From Bog-473 sp963721585 (lineage in GTDB: Bacteria; Actinomycetota; Acidimicrobiia; Acidimicrobiales; RAAP-2): a stretch of DNA of 64,000 nucleotides. Made by a program: the position numbers and the translations under genes. The notes below the pieces were generated by a model. The model was not told the DNA's origin, did no database searches, and was given only the letters and a program-made list of their open reading frames with translations. How positions within the stretch are numbered: the first letter of the stretch is position 1; each line of letters begins with the position of its first letter. The DNA lies in contig CAVRJN010000007.1 of assembly GCA_963721585.1 (NCBI GenBank), forward strand, positions 1,178,001 to 1,242,000, given 5' to 3'. Shown one piece after another: positions 1-8,368 of the stretch.

Positions 1-370
1 GGCCTCGTTGGGGGTGGCCCCGAGGACATCCTGCTTCGTCCACATGGACCGCGCACGAGATGGTCCGGACGACGCCTTCACGCCTTCCTCGGCCCTCACG
101 GTGACGATAGGTGCATTCTTCCCGAATCGGCCGGCGCACCGTGACCCGACGGTAAACGTTCAACGACCGCCTCGAAATCGCCCACTCATCGCAACACAGC
201 CGTCATGGCGGGTGAGTAGACCGTTGTCTGCCGCGTGACCCCGCTTCCCCCCGACCCCCCGGGAGGCGGGGTCGTGTCGTCTCCCACGGGTCCGCGCTCA
301 CCGTTGTCGCTAGGATCCGATCTCGTTCCGGGCACTTGAGTCGCCGGAACGTTTTGGGTACACAGATGAC
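1..370. other. Intergenic stretch at the window start
   Basis: No convincing gene is visible here. Short open frames exist, but their composition is that of arbitrary frames in GC-rich DNA and none has a recognisable domain. The only structured element I see is the GC-rich hairpin at 237-273. The segment probably holds the end of a transcript arriving from outside the window and the promoter of the small gene at 371. Confidence 0.4.
237..273. terminator. GC-rich hairpin, possible terminator
   Basis: GACCCCGC at 237-244 is matched by its reverse complement GCGGGGTC at 266-273, and the inner bases TTCCC and GGGAG extend the pairing. There is no clear T-run after either arm, so this could be an L-shaped actinobacterial terminator or simply a GC-rich palindrome. 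Confidence 0.35.
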
Positions 371-559
371 ATGACCGATCAGAGCGCGATCTGCTCGAAA
401 GACGGGTGCGACCGGGAGCTCACCCCCGTGCACGGCGCGACCGGTATCGACGCCGAGGGACGGGTGGGAACGTTGTGGACCTGCAAGGCCCATCGGACCG
501 AGCTCTGGATGAAGGTCGGCGATGGCCTCGTTGCTCCACTGGAATGGTGGCCCGACTGA
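371..559 (+). CDS. Small protein with a zinc-binding-like Cys/His pattern
   Basis: A 62-residue ATG-initiated frame. It has Cys8 and Cys13 near the start and Cys38 with His41 in the second half (C-x4-C ... C-x2-H), the spacing of a small zinc ribbon, and a Trp-rich acidic end. The composition looks protein-like rather than random for this GC content, but I do not recognise the family. It stands alone between the hairpin at 237-273 and the convergent epimerase gene. Function unknown; a metal-binding or nucleic-acid-associated role is only a guess from the Cys/His pattern. Confidence 0.5.
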   Translation: MTDQSAICSKDGCDRELTPVHGATGIDAEGRVGTLWTCKAHRTELWMKVGDGLVAPLEWWPD

Positions 560-605
560 AAAGCGTGGTCCCGGCGCGGAGGTTCAGCGCGCCGGGCTCG
601 TCTCT

Positions 606-1604
606 CTACCGGTTGTCGAGCTTGCCGAGCTCACGGAACCAGCCGAGCGTGGTGGCCAGTCCCTCATCGAGACTGATGGGGCTGTAGCCGAGCCGCTTGT
701 ACGTCTTCGAGTCCTCGAGCTTGCGCCGGTCCGGGCGCGCCCGCGCTGCTTTCTCGGCGATCGCCACCAGAGTCGGTCCGAAGACCTTGGCCAGCTCGGG
801 GTCGTCGGACGGCTCGACGTCGACGACCTCGTGGTCGAGTCCGGCCAGCCGTCCCATCCGGTTACAGGCATTGGCGATGCTGACGACGTCCTCCGGCCGG
901 CCGTCGAGCATGTAGCGCTCGCCGGATACGCCCTTGTCGAGGGCCAGGATGCACCCGCGGGCGATGTCCTCGCCGTAGACCCAACTCACCGGGAACTTCA
1001 GGTAGCGCTCAATGCGGCCCCGCGCTGCGGACAACAGGACCCGGTTGAAGCTGGTCATACCGAGAGCGTTGCTCACGACGGGTGACGGCCCGAAGATGGC
1101 GCCGGGGTGCGTACTCACGACGTCCCTGCCCTTCTCGGCCCGCGACATGGCGTCGAGGAAGGCGGCCATCTTGGTGATGGTGTAGGGATCCGAGCTCGGC
1201 TCCTTGGTGACGGGCGCGTCCTCGCGATCGAGGCCTCCGGTGGTGTCGAAGAACGTGCCGGTGCTCACGGCCACCACCCGGCCCAGATCGACGGCCTCCG
1301 CCGCATCGAGCACGTTCTTGGTTCCACCGACGTTCACCGCCTCGAAGTCGGCCAGGTTCTGGCTCGCTCCGCCGAGCAGCGCGGCGCAATGGATGGCCGC
1401 GTCCGCCCCGCGTGCCGCCCGGACCACAGCGTCGGCATCGGTCACATCGCCGGTGACGACCTCGACGCCCAGCGCGGCGAGCGGCTCGGTGTCCGCGGTC
1501 TCCCGGGCGAGTGCACGCACGTGGTCGCCACGCTCGGCCAGCTGCTTGCAGATGTTGGCGCCGGCCAGGCCGGTGGCGCCGGTCACCAGAACCGTCTGGG
1601 TCAT
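606..1604 (-). CDS. NAD-dependent epimerase/dehydratase (extended SDR)
   Basis: A 332-residue extended short-chain dehydrogenase. The Rossmann nucleotide-binding motif TGATGLAG lies at about residues 8-15, and the catalytic Tyr-x3-Lys is seen as YTITK near residue 140. The length fits the dihydroflavonol-reductase/sugar epimerase group, which acts on a hydroxyl or keto group with NAD(P). The substrate cannot be read from the sequence. It is the second gene of a two-gene operon: its ATG overlaps the stop of the AhpD-like gene by four bases (ATGA at 1601-1604). An AAGGCG ribosome site lies just upstream. Confidence 0.85.
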   Translation of the reverse strand: MTQTVLVTGATGLAGANICKQLAERGDHVRALARETADTEPLAALGVEVVTGDVTDADAVVRAARGADAAIHCAALLGGASQNLADFEAVNVGGTKNVLDAAEAVDLGRVVAVSTGTFFDTTGGLDREDAPVTKEPSSDPYTITKMAAFLDAMSRAEKGRDVVSTHPGAIFGPSPVVSNALGMTSFNRVLLSAARGRIERYLKFPVSWVYGEDIARGCILALDKGVSGERYMLDGRPEDVVSIANACNRMGRLAGLDHEVVDVEPSDDPELAKVFGPTLVAIAEKAARARPDRRKLEDSKTYKRLGYSPISLDEGLATTLGWFRELGKLDNR

Positions 1605-2206
1605 GCGGTCGCCTTGACAGCCGGCTGGTCCGGCTTGGCCGCGTCGACCTGGTCGGCACTGTAGGGGATGACGGGCGCGCCCGTGCCGTACAGATCCAGC
1701 GTGTGCAGGAAGCGGTGCAGACCCATGGCGTTGGCACAGGCGAAACCCAGCTCCACGATCTGTGCCGACGTGAAGACCTCGCCGAGCCGCCGATAGGTCT
1801 CGTCGTCGATGGCGTGGTGGTCAGCGGAGAGCAGGTCGAGGAATTCCACGGCCAGACGTTCCTGCTCGGTCAGGTCGCCGCCGTGACCCGGAGCGATCAG
1901 GCAGGCGACATCCTCATCGGAGATCGAGTCGTGCTTCCTCGACTGGCTACAGGGCTGGCACTCGCCCAGCTGGGCGCTGCGGATCCGCAACAGCTCAGTG
2001 ATGCGCCCCCCGAGCAGGGCGTTCTTCCCGAAGGCCTGCCGCGCCATGTTGACCATCATGATCTGCGATGTCTTGTACGCGAAGATCTGCAGCGGTACCG
2101 GCGTGGCGTAGGTCCCCGAGGCCACCCCTTCCTCGATGATGCCGCGAACCTCCGGCGTCATCTCCTCCAGCGGAATCGGTTCGATCCTTGGCACAGCAAC
2201 CCCCAT
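1601..2206 (-). CDS. Carboxymuconolactone decarboxylase/AhpD-family protein
   Basis: A 201-residue protein of the AhpD-like fold. The signature is the redox-type motif around CQPCSQSRKH (Cys-x2-Cys followed six residues on by His), as in alkylhydroperoxidase-like members. The open frame extends further upstream, but homology-like sequence begins at MGVAVPRIEP, so the ATG at 2206 was chosen. Members reduce peroxides through the Cys pair or decarboxylate lactones; the intact CxxC favours a redox role. It is translationally coupled to the downstream epimerase and divergent from the SDR at 2271, the two starts being only about 65 bp apart. Confidence 0.8.
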   Translation of the reverse strand: MGVAVPRIEPIPLEEMTPEVRGIIEEGVASGTYATPVPLQIFAYKTSQIMMVNMARQAFGKNALLGGRITELLRIRSAQLGECQPCSQSRKHDSISDEDVACLIAPGHGGDLTEQERLAVEFLDLLSADHHAIDDETYRRLGEVFTSAQIVELGFACANAMGLHRFLHTLDLYGTGAPVIPYSADQVDAAKPDQPAVKATA

Positions 2207-2270
2207 CCGTCTCCGAATTGACCGCGGAGACCTCGCTCGTATGGTGACGTGCCTACTGTAACGTCGCTTC

Positions 2271-3077
2271 GTGCCTCTTGACCCATCCGCAGTGCTCTTG
2301 ACAGACCGCGTCGCCGTCGTTACCGGGGCCGGCTCCGGCATCGGTCGTGGCATCGCCAACGGATTCGCCGCCTTCGGCGCGAAAGTGGCGATTTGGGAGA
2401 AGAATCCCGACACATGTGCGGCGGCAGCCGAGGAGGTCGGCGGCCTTTCCCTGCCGACCGATGTCCGCGAGTCAGCCGAAGTCGACCGCGCACTCGAGCG
2501 CACCGTGGCCGAGCTCGGCCCGGTGAGCATCCTCGTCAACAACGCGGGCGGCGTGTTTTCGTCGCCTCTGCTCGAGACTTCGGAGAACGGTTGGGACGCC
2601 CTCTACCGGGCCAACCTCAAGCACGTCCTTCTTTGCACGCAGCGTGTGGCGCTCATCATGGTCGAGTACGGGATCGGTGGCAGCATCATGAACGTGACGT
2701 CCATAGAGGGCGTCCGCGCCGCGCCGGGCTACGCGGCGTACGCGGCAGCCAAGGCCGGCGTGATCAACTACACCAAGACCGCCGCGCTGGAGCTGGCGCC
2801 CCTCGGCATCCGGGTCAACGCATTGGCTCCGGACATCACCATGACCGAGGGGATCGCCGCCATCGCGCCGGACACCGGGGGGCGGTTCGGTCTCACCGTG
2901 CCGATGGGACGGGCGGGGCAAGTCGACGAGATGGCGGGCGCTGCGATCTTCCTGGCCAGCGAGCTGTCGAGCTACGTCACCGGCCAGACCATCCACGTCG
3001 ATGGCGGGACGAATGCGGCCAGCGGCTGGTACCACGACGCAGAGACGGGCGACTACGTCCTGGGCCCGTCGTCGTAA
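2271..3077 (+). CDS. Short-chain dehydrogenase/reductase (classical SDR)
   Basis: A 268-residue classical SDR that starts with GTG. It shows TGAGSGIG at about residues 18-25, the NNAG structural motif near residue 90, and the catalytic YAAAK about 65 residues later. The C-terminal YVTGQTIHVDGG is the usual end of FabG-like enzymes, here followed by a further 20 residues. It is an NAD(P)-dependent oxidoreductase of unknown substrate. It is divergent from the AhpD-like/epimerase pair, so these three genes may belong to one catabolic pathway; that is inference from position only. Confidence 0.85.
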   Translation: MPLDPSAVLLTDRVAVVTGAGSGIGRGIANGFAAFGAKVAIWEKNPDTCAAAAEEVGGLSLPTDVRESAEVDRALERTVAELGPVSILVNNAGGVFSSPLLETSENGWDALYRANLKHVLLCTQRVALIMVEYGIGGSIMNVTSIEGVRAAPGYAAYAAAKAGVINYTKTAALELAPLGIRVNALAPDITMTEGIAAIAPDTGGRFGLTVPMGRAGQVDEMAGAAIFLASELSSYVTGQTIHVDGGTNAASGWYHDAETGDYVLGPSS

Positions 3078-3183
3078 CGGATCGACCCTGGACTTCCTTC
3101 CGCGGCGTGGACCGATGCATCTCGGTGAGCCCGGATTGGAGTGATCGCCTGGACCAGATCGACGCTCCCTGGAGCGGACACTC

Positions 3184-4482
3184 GTGAGCCAGCTTCCCTT
3201 CGCGATCGGCCTCGTTGTCGTCTGCGTCACCCTGGCCGAGGTCCTCTTCACAATGGTCCTCCCCCGGCGACCCGCCGGCGTCGAACGTCTGACCGTGTTG
3301 GTCAATCGCTCCGTACGGTTGGTCTTCGTCGGGTTCTCTCGTCTGGCCAGAACCTATGAAGGCAAGGATGCGATCCTGGCGCCGACCGCTCCGGTCGCCC
3401 TCATAGCGCAACTCCTCTTCTGGGGAGCCAGTCTCGTCGTGGGCTTCGGGCTGATGCTGATGCCCACGGTCCATTCGCTTTCGGACAGCCTGCTGCAGTC
3501 CCTCACCGCGATGTTCACGGTCGGCGCGGTCCATATTGGCGGATCTGCCGACACTGGAATCGATATAGCGGTTGGCGCGATCTGGGTTGTGATCGTCGCC
3601 CTGCAGATTGCCTATCTCCCTGCGCTGTACGGAGCCTTCAGTCGCCGGAGGGCCTCGTCTCACTACTTGAGAGCCGAGCCGGTACTCCGGCCTAGGGGCC
3701 CGAGCTCCTCGCACGTCATCAGCTCGTCGGCAGCACCGATACGTTGGCCTGATCTCTATGCGTCCTGGGAGGAGTGGGCCGCCGACGTGGCCGAAAGCCA
3801 TACGACCTATCCCATCCTCCCTCTCTTCCGCTCACCCGAACCCTGGTTCTCCTGGCTGCTCGGGTTGCTCGCCGTGCTCGACGGGGCAGCGATGCACCTT
3901 GCCCTCGCCCCCAGCACTGCTTCGTCAAACGCCCGGCTCTGCCTGCGCATGGGGTTCACCCTGCCGCAGCGCATCGCACTGACCCTGGGGTGGACGGTCG
4001 ACCCCGACCCGAGCCCCGAGGGCCCCATTCATCTGACCTATGAAGAGTTCGCGAGCGCTGTCGAGATGCTGGAACGAGTGGGATTTCACGCCGAGCGCAC
4101 AGCCGAACAGGCATGGCCCGATTTCCGTGGGTGGCGGGTCAACTACGAGTCCATCGCCTACCGTCTCGCTGATCGACTCACCGCTCCGCCGACGCCCTGG
4201 TCTGGTCCGCGCCGCCATCTGCATTCTGGGCCGGTCGAACCACGCCGACCGGCCCAGACGAAACCCGGAGAGCGACGGCTCCGAGGTGTACCAGCGTCCG
4301 CAGGTGATGAACCCGCCGCGTCGAAGCCGATGGTCGCGCCGGTGAAGGGGTCGCTTTCACATGATGCGACCCCGAACCGCGTGCGCTGCCCGGTTTCAGC
4401 CCTTCCCGTTCAGCCGTCTCCCCCGAGCCCGACGTGGGCTGACATGCCGCCATCCACCGCAATCATCTGCCCCGTGATGTAA
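3184..4482 (+). CDS. Multi-pass membrane protein, ion-channel-like layout
   Basis: A 432-residue GTG-initiated protein with about four hydrophobic segments (near residues 7-27, 66-90, 126-150 and 220-240). Between the second and third lies a short Ser/Thr-rich re-entrant-looking stretch (SLTAMFTVG), which gives a two-TM-plus-loop layout loosely like ion channels; I do not see a canonical selectivity filter. The last 90 residues are Pro/Arg-rich and low in complexity, and the reading frame runs 73 bases into the convergent SDR gene, so the functional protein may be shorter. Not assigned to a family with confidence. Confidence 0.65.
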   Translation: MSQLPFAIGLVVVCVTLAEVLFTMVLPRRPAGVERLTVLVNRSVRLVFVGFSRLARTYEGKDAILAPTAPVALIAQLLFWGASLVVGFGLMLMPTVHSLSDSLLQSLTAMFTVGAVHIGGSADTGIDIAVGAIWVVIVALQIAYLPALYGAFSRRRASSHYLRAEPVLRPRGPSSSHVISSSAAPIRWPDLYASWEEWAADVAESHTTYPILPLFRSPEPWFSWLLGLLAVLDGAAMHLALAPSTASSNARLCLRMGFTLPQRIALTLGWTVDPDPSPEGPIHLTYEEFASAVEMLERVGFHAERTAEQAWPDFRGWRVNYESIAYRLADRLTAPPTPWSGPRRHLHSGPVEPRRPAQTKPGERRLRGVPASAGDEPAASKPMVAPVKGSLSHDATPNRVRCPVSALPVQPSPPSPTWADMPPSTAIICPVM

Positions 4483-5198
4483 CGCGACTCGTCGGAGGCC
4501 AAGAAAACGACGACGTCCGCGATGTCGTCGGGCTGGCCCACCGATGGCGTCAGCACGGCCTTCCCGAGGCCGGCCACCATGTTGTCGTCCAGGTGCGCAC
4601 GTACGGCGTCCGTGATGATGAGGCCGGGGAGAATCGTGTTGACCCGGATGCCCTTCTTCCCATGACTCGTCGCCACGTACATGGTGAGAGCGTTGACTCC
4701 CGCCTTGGACACCCCGTAGGCCGTGCGGGTGCGGTCGCCTTTGAGCGACGCGCCCGACGACATGTTGATGATGGAACCGCCCCCGCTGCGCACCATCTCC
4801 GGGACAGCGTGCTTGCAGGTGAGCATCTGGCTCCGGAGGTTGACCTCCATGGTGCGATCCCAGACGTCGAGTGCAAGGTCAGTCACCGCAGTGTCCCGGC
4901 TGAGGAAGGCCGAGTCGGTCAACGCCGCGTTGTTGTGCAGCACATCGAGGCGACCGAAGTGCGAAGTTGCCGCTCCTATGGCAGCGACGACCTGGGCTTC
5001 GTCGGAAAGATCGGCTTGAAAGGCCAGCGCGCTCCCGCCGTTGTCAGCGATCCCCTCGCACACGCGCTCGGCTGCCGCCCGATCGATGTCCACGACCAGG
5101 ACCGAGGCGCCCTCCCTGGACAGGGCGCGCGCCGTCGCCCCGCCGATGCCCCCGCCGCCACCGGTGACGATCGCGACCTTGTCGATGAGACGCTCCAT
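4410..5198 (-). CDS. Short-chain dehydrogenase/reductase (classical SDR)
   Basis: A 262-residue classical SDR. It has the glycine-rich TGGGGGIG nucleotide motif near residue 13, NNAA in place of the usual NNAG near residue 90, catalytic YGVSK near residue 162, and the family-typical YITGQMIAVDGG close to the end. An AAGGAGG-like ribosome site precedes the ATG at 5198. It lies downstream of the GH13 and PhyH genes on the same strand, with a 39 bp gap, so co-transcription is plausible. The substrate is unknown. Confidence 0.85.
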   Translation of the reverse strand: MERLIDKVAIVTGGGGGIGGATARALSREGASVLVVDIDRAAAERVCEGIADNGGSALAFQADLSDEAQVVAAIGAATSHFGRLDVLHNNAALTDSAFLSRDTAVTDLALDVWDRTMEVNLRSQMLTCKHAVPEMVRSGGGSIINMSSGASLKGDRTRTAYGVSKAGVNALTMYVATSHGKKGIRVNTILPGLIITDAVRAHLDDNMVAGLGKAVLTPSVGQPDDIADVVVFLASDESRYITGQMIAVDGGMSAHVGLGGDG

Positions 5199-5237
5199 GC
5201 AGTCCTCCTTCGTTGTGGTGCAGACGCCCGAGCCACG

Positions 5238-6827
5238 CTACGGGTGCTCGAGGATCAACCCTTCGAAAGGTGCCAGGCGGAGGTCACCGGGAACGATCTC
5301 GAGGTCGCGGCCTCTGTCGGTGCAGATCTGAATGGTGCCGGGCGGGGCGGCAACGACCAGTTCCTCCGCGGATATGTTGAGCACGACCACGTGGCGGTCG
5401 CCACGCGTCCACGCCCAAGCGTCCTCGGGCGTCACGAGTGACGTGGTGTCCCCGGCGCTGAACGCGGGATGGCTTCGCCGGAAGGCGATCAGGTCGCGGC
5501 ACAGGGTGAGGAGAGAGCCAGGGTCGTGCCGTTGCGCCAGCACGTTGGCAGCAGCAACGTCGCCCAGCGGCAGCCACGGCCGGTCGGCGTCGGTGAAGCC
5601 GCCCCCCGGGCGATCGCTCCACTGCATGGGCGTGCGGCCGGCGTCGCGACCCTCGTAGTACGGGTAGAAGCGCACCCCGAGCGGGTCGCGCAGGTCTTCC
5701 TGGGCCAGCGTGACGTTCGCCATGCCGATCTCGTCGCCCTCGTAGAGCACGGGGGTGCCGCGCAGGGTCAACAGCATGAGGAGCGCCAGACGGACCCTGG
5801 CCGGATCGTCCTCGGCCCAGCGGGTGGGGAAGCGGAACATGTCGTGGTTGGACCCCGTCCACGCGGGCCAGGCCCCCGGTGGGAGTGCCGCCTCGGTCTC
5901 CTCGACGATGGCCCGCATCTCGGGAGCGCGGAAGGGCGCGCTGATGAAATTGAAATTGAAGGCCAGCCCCAGCTCGTCGGACCCGTTGCCGTAGAATTCC
6001 ACGAGCTTGTCCAGCGGGACCGGCGTTTCACCGATCAGGAGCCTGGGCTCATCGTAGTCATCGGCCAGGCGGCGCCAGCGCCGGATCACTTCGTGCACCT
6101 CGGGCCGGTTGGCGTTGTACACGCTGCGTTGCCCGAACATCTGCGTCTCGAAATCGTCGTCCTCGGTAGCCGGTGGATTGTCGCGCAGCTCGGCGTCCTT
6201 GATGATGACGTTGGCGACGTCAATGCGAAACCCGGCGACGCCCCGGTCGGACCAGAACCGGAAGATGTCGTCGAACGTGGCACGCACGTCCTCGTTCCAC
6301 CAGTTGAGGTCGGGCTGTTCCTGCAGGTGATTGTGGAAGTAGTACTGGCCGGTCGTGTCGTCGAGGGTCCAACCCGGACCGCCGAAGCTGCTGACCCAGT
6401 TGTTCGGCAGCGCGCCATCTTCCTTGCCGTCCGCCCAGACGTACCAGCCCCGGTGGGCCGACGTGCGCGACGAGCGAGCGTCGACGAACCACGGATGCTG
6501 TTCGCTGGTGTGGTTCGGCACAATATCCATGAGGACGCGAATGCCACGCGTGCCTGCCTCGGCGACCAGTCGGTCGAAATCGTCCATCGTTCCGAATTCG
6601 GGCGCGATGGCACAGAAGTCAGAGACGTCATAGCCCCAATCGGCATTGGGGGAAACGGTGACCGGCGAGAGCCAGATGCCGTCCACACCGAGCCATGCCA
6701 GATAGTCGAGGTGATCGATGATGCCTGGGATGTCGCCGACGCCGTCTGCGTTGCTGTCGGCGAAGGACCGTGGATAGATCTGGTACAGCAACGCCGTCTT
6801 CCACCATGGCCCGTCGGCCGGAGTCAT
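5238..6827 (-). CDS. GH13 alpha-glucosidase / oligo-1,6-glucosidase type
   Basis: A 529-residue glycoside hydrolase of family 13. N-terminal WWKTALLYQIYPRSFADSN is the signature opening of alpha-glucosidases and related isomaltase-type enzymes. Catalytic residues are visible: nucleophile Asp203 in GFRIDVANV, acid/base Glu267 in LLIGETP, and the transition-state Asp329 in SNHD. The barrel is followed by a short beta domain. It should hydrolyse alpha-1,4 or alpha-1,6 glucosides in the cytoplasm, as no signal peptide is present. The ATG at 6827 was preferred over an upstream in-frame start because it overlaps the stop of the PhyH gene (ATGA), which indicates translational coupling. Confidence 0.9.
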   Translation of the reverse strand: MTPADGPWWKTALLYQIYPRSFADSNADGVGDIPGIIDHLDYLAWLGVDGIWLSPVTVSPNADWGYDVSDFCAIAPEFGTMDDFDRLVAEAGTRGIRVLMDIVPNHTSEQHPWFVDARSSRTSAHRGWYVWADGKEDGALPNNWVSSFGGPGWTLDDTTGQYYFHNHLQEQPDLNWWNEDVRATFDDIFRFWSDRGVAGFRIDVANVIIKDAELRDNPPATEDDDFETQMFGQRSVYNANRPEVHEVIRRWRRLADDYDEPRLLIGETPVPLDKLVEFYGNGSDELGLAFNFNFISAPFRAPEMRAIVEETEAALPPGAWPAWTGSNHDMFRFPTRWAEDDPARVRLALLMLLTLRGTPVLYEGDEIGMANVTLAQEDLRDPLGVRFYPYYEGRDAGRTPMQWSDRPGGGFTDADRPWLPLGDVAAANVLAQRHDPGSLLTLCRDLIAFRRSHPAFSAGDTTSLVTPEDAWAWTRGDRHVVVLNISAEELVVAAPPGTIQICTDRGRDLEIVPGDLRLAPFEGLILEHP

Positions 6828-7771
6828 GCCTCCGTGTCCACGTTCCCCACGGCGGCGTGCCGCCACGGGGACAGATCGAGCATGGGGTACCGGGCGGCGA
6901 CCCCGGTCAGCGTCTGCGCGGTCCAGTAGGGATGACCGGGTGGCGGGAACCCGAGCACGGTGAGCTGACGTTCATCGGCGTGCTGCACGAACCGGTACCA
7001 CGACATATCCTCGGCGGCGCCGGGCAATCCGTGCGACCCCAGCCAGTCCGTGGCCGCCGGTTTGTACGACACGTGCACCATGAACCGCGCCGACCGGGGC
7101 TTCGTCATCCGGACCCCACGGTGGTAGACGTCGGGGCGATAGGCCAGGATCGATCCGGCCGGCCCCGAGGCAGGGACCTCCGCCGCGTACAGCGCGGCGT
7201 AGTCCGTCTGGCTGAGGTAGGTCCGCTCCACCTGGATGTCGGGAGTGAGGCGGCGCGACACCACCCTGGTGGCTCCCGTGTCGGGTGTCACGTCGCTCAG
7301 GTAGACGAACATCTCCAGCTGCTGGTAGCCGGGCTCGTGACGGGGCACCACGAGGGTGTGGTTCGCGAAGTCGACGTGCAGGAGCTGCTCGTCGCTCAGC
7401 GCGCCCCCGCCGTACTTGGCGCTCAGCATGGCCTGGTAGAGCCGGAGGTCAGTGTCCGCGAGGCCGAGCAATTGCTCGGCGAGATCGATGATCCGATGGT
7501 GCACGACGATGTCGTTGAGTACGCCGTCCTCGAACGGAAACCGCGGCATCACTCGGTGTGAATCGACGCGGAACGGCCCGTTGCGTGCGGGATCCACGTC
7601 GTCAGCGAACTCCTCCGCGGTCGGGACCAGCGAGGGCAGCACCGCCTGGGCGGCGGCGATGGTCTCGGGGGGCAACAGGCCGTGAACGAGGCACCACCCG
7701 TCCTCTTCCCACTGCGCCTGCTCGGCGCCGCTGAGTACGCCAATCATGCGGCCACCGGCATGGTCCGGCAT
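6824..7771 (-). CDS. Phytanoyl-CoA dioxygenase (PhyH) family protein
   Basis: A 315-residue Fe(II)/2-oxoglutarate-dependent dioxygenase-like protein. The 2-His-1-carboxylate triad is readable as His132-x-Asp134 (LLHVDFANH) and His217 in YRPDVYHRGVR, with a nearby Arg suited to bind 2-oxoglutarate. The ATG at 7771 follows GAGGAC at suitable spacing; MIGVLS at 7747 is an alternative. The substrate is unknown, since bacterial PhyH enzymes hydroxylate many small molecules. Its stop overlaps the GH13 start, an unusual partnership that hints at a shared sugar-containing or osmolyte-like substrate; that is inference. Confidence 0.8.
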   Translation of the reverse strand: MPDHAGGRMIGVLSGAEQAQWEEDGWCLVHGLLPPETIAAAQAVLPSLVPTAEEFADDVDPARNGPFRVDSHRVMPRFPFEDGVLNDIVVHHRIIDLAEQLLGLADTDLRLYQAMLSAKYGGGALSDEQLLHVDFANHTLVVPRHEPGYQQLEMFVYLSDVTPDTGATRVVSRRLTPDIQVERTYLSQTDYAALYAAEVPASGPAGSILAYRPDVYHRGVRMTKPRSARFMVHVSYKPAATDWLGSHGLPGAAEDMSWYRFVQHADERQLTVLGFPPPGHPYWTAQTLTGVAARYPMLDLSPWRHAAVGNVDTEA

Positions 7772-8085
7772 GTCGTCCTCGGTGCGTTCGTCATGATGGG
7801 TGCGGCCCTCCCTCCGGGTCGGCAACGGGTCGGAAGCTTGCCATATCGATCCCGGCCCGAAGAAGCCGACACCGGGGCCGGCAACCGGGCAGGGGTCGCA
7901 GACGGTCGAGCTCAACGCCTCGGTGCCCCTGGCGATGCTCGGCCCCCGGGGGCCGTTGCGGGGGATCTGGAAGAACCGTGGATCCGCCCGGGCACGGTGG
8001 CCCCGGCACGCAATCAGGCCTGGTCGGCGCATACGGGCAGGCAGGCGCCCCTCAAGGCGCGGCTCGGTTCTTCCGAGACTGCCTT
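7772..8085. other. Upstream region of the PhyH-GH13 operon
   Basis: No gene can be supported. Frames on both strands are open for stretches, as is common in GC-rich DNA, but they lack recognisable domains. It should hold the promoter of the PhyH-GH13 transcription unit and perhaps that of the small membrane protein that follows on the other strand. Confidence 0.3.
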
Positions 8086-8355
8086 GTGGACACCTTTGTG
8101 GTGGGCATCTCGGACCGATCGGTCGCGTCGCGCCCGGGGCGCCGGACCCCCAGGCGCCTTCGGCGCACCAAGCTTGTCGGGGCGCTGGCCCTGGCCGGCT
8201 TGGTCGGCATCGCGTCGTACGCCGCCACTTACCACGCCCTCATCCTCATGTCCGTGCCGGGAACGGATACGGGATCCGTCGTGTCGGGCACCTCTGGGAG
8301 TGCGCACACCGCGACCGTCCCGTCAACGGTCACCTCGGCCCATCCGCTCCGCTGA
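8086..8355 (+). CDS. Small single-pass membrane protein, hypothetical
   Basis: A frame of about 89 residues with GTG starts possible at 8086, 8098 or 8101. An Arg/Lys-rich N-terminus is followed by one hydrophobic segment (TKLVGALALAGLVGIASYAA) and a Ser/Thr-rich tail, the architecture of a small membrane-anchored protein with an external tail. It ends 13 bp from the convergent end of the histidine kinase gene. No family is recognised and the start is uncertain. Confidence 0.4.
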   Translation: MDTFVVGISDRSVASRPGRRTPRRLRRTKLVGALALAGLVGIASYAATYHALILMSVPGTDTGSVVSGTSGSAHTATVPSTVTSAHPLR

Positions 8356-8368
8356 ACGCAGCACGGGG

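Noticed and set aside
5469..6929. Plus-strand open frame of 486 codons
   Set aside because: Antisense of the GH13 glucosidase gene, whose catalytic residues confirm the minus strand as coding.
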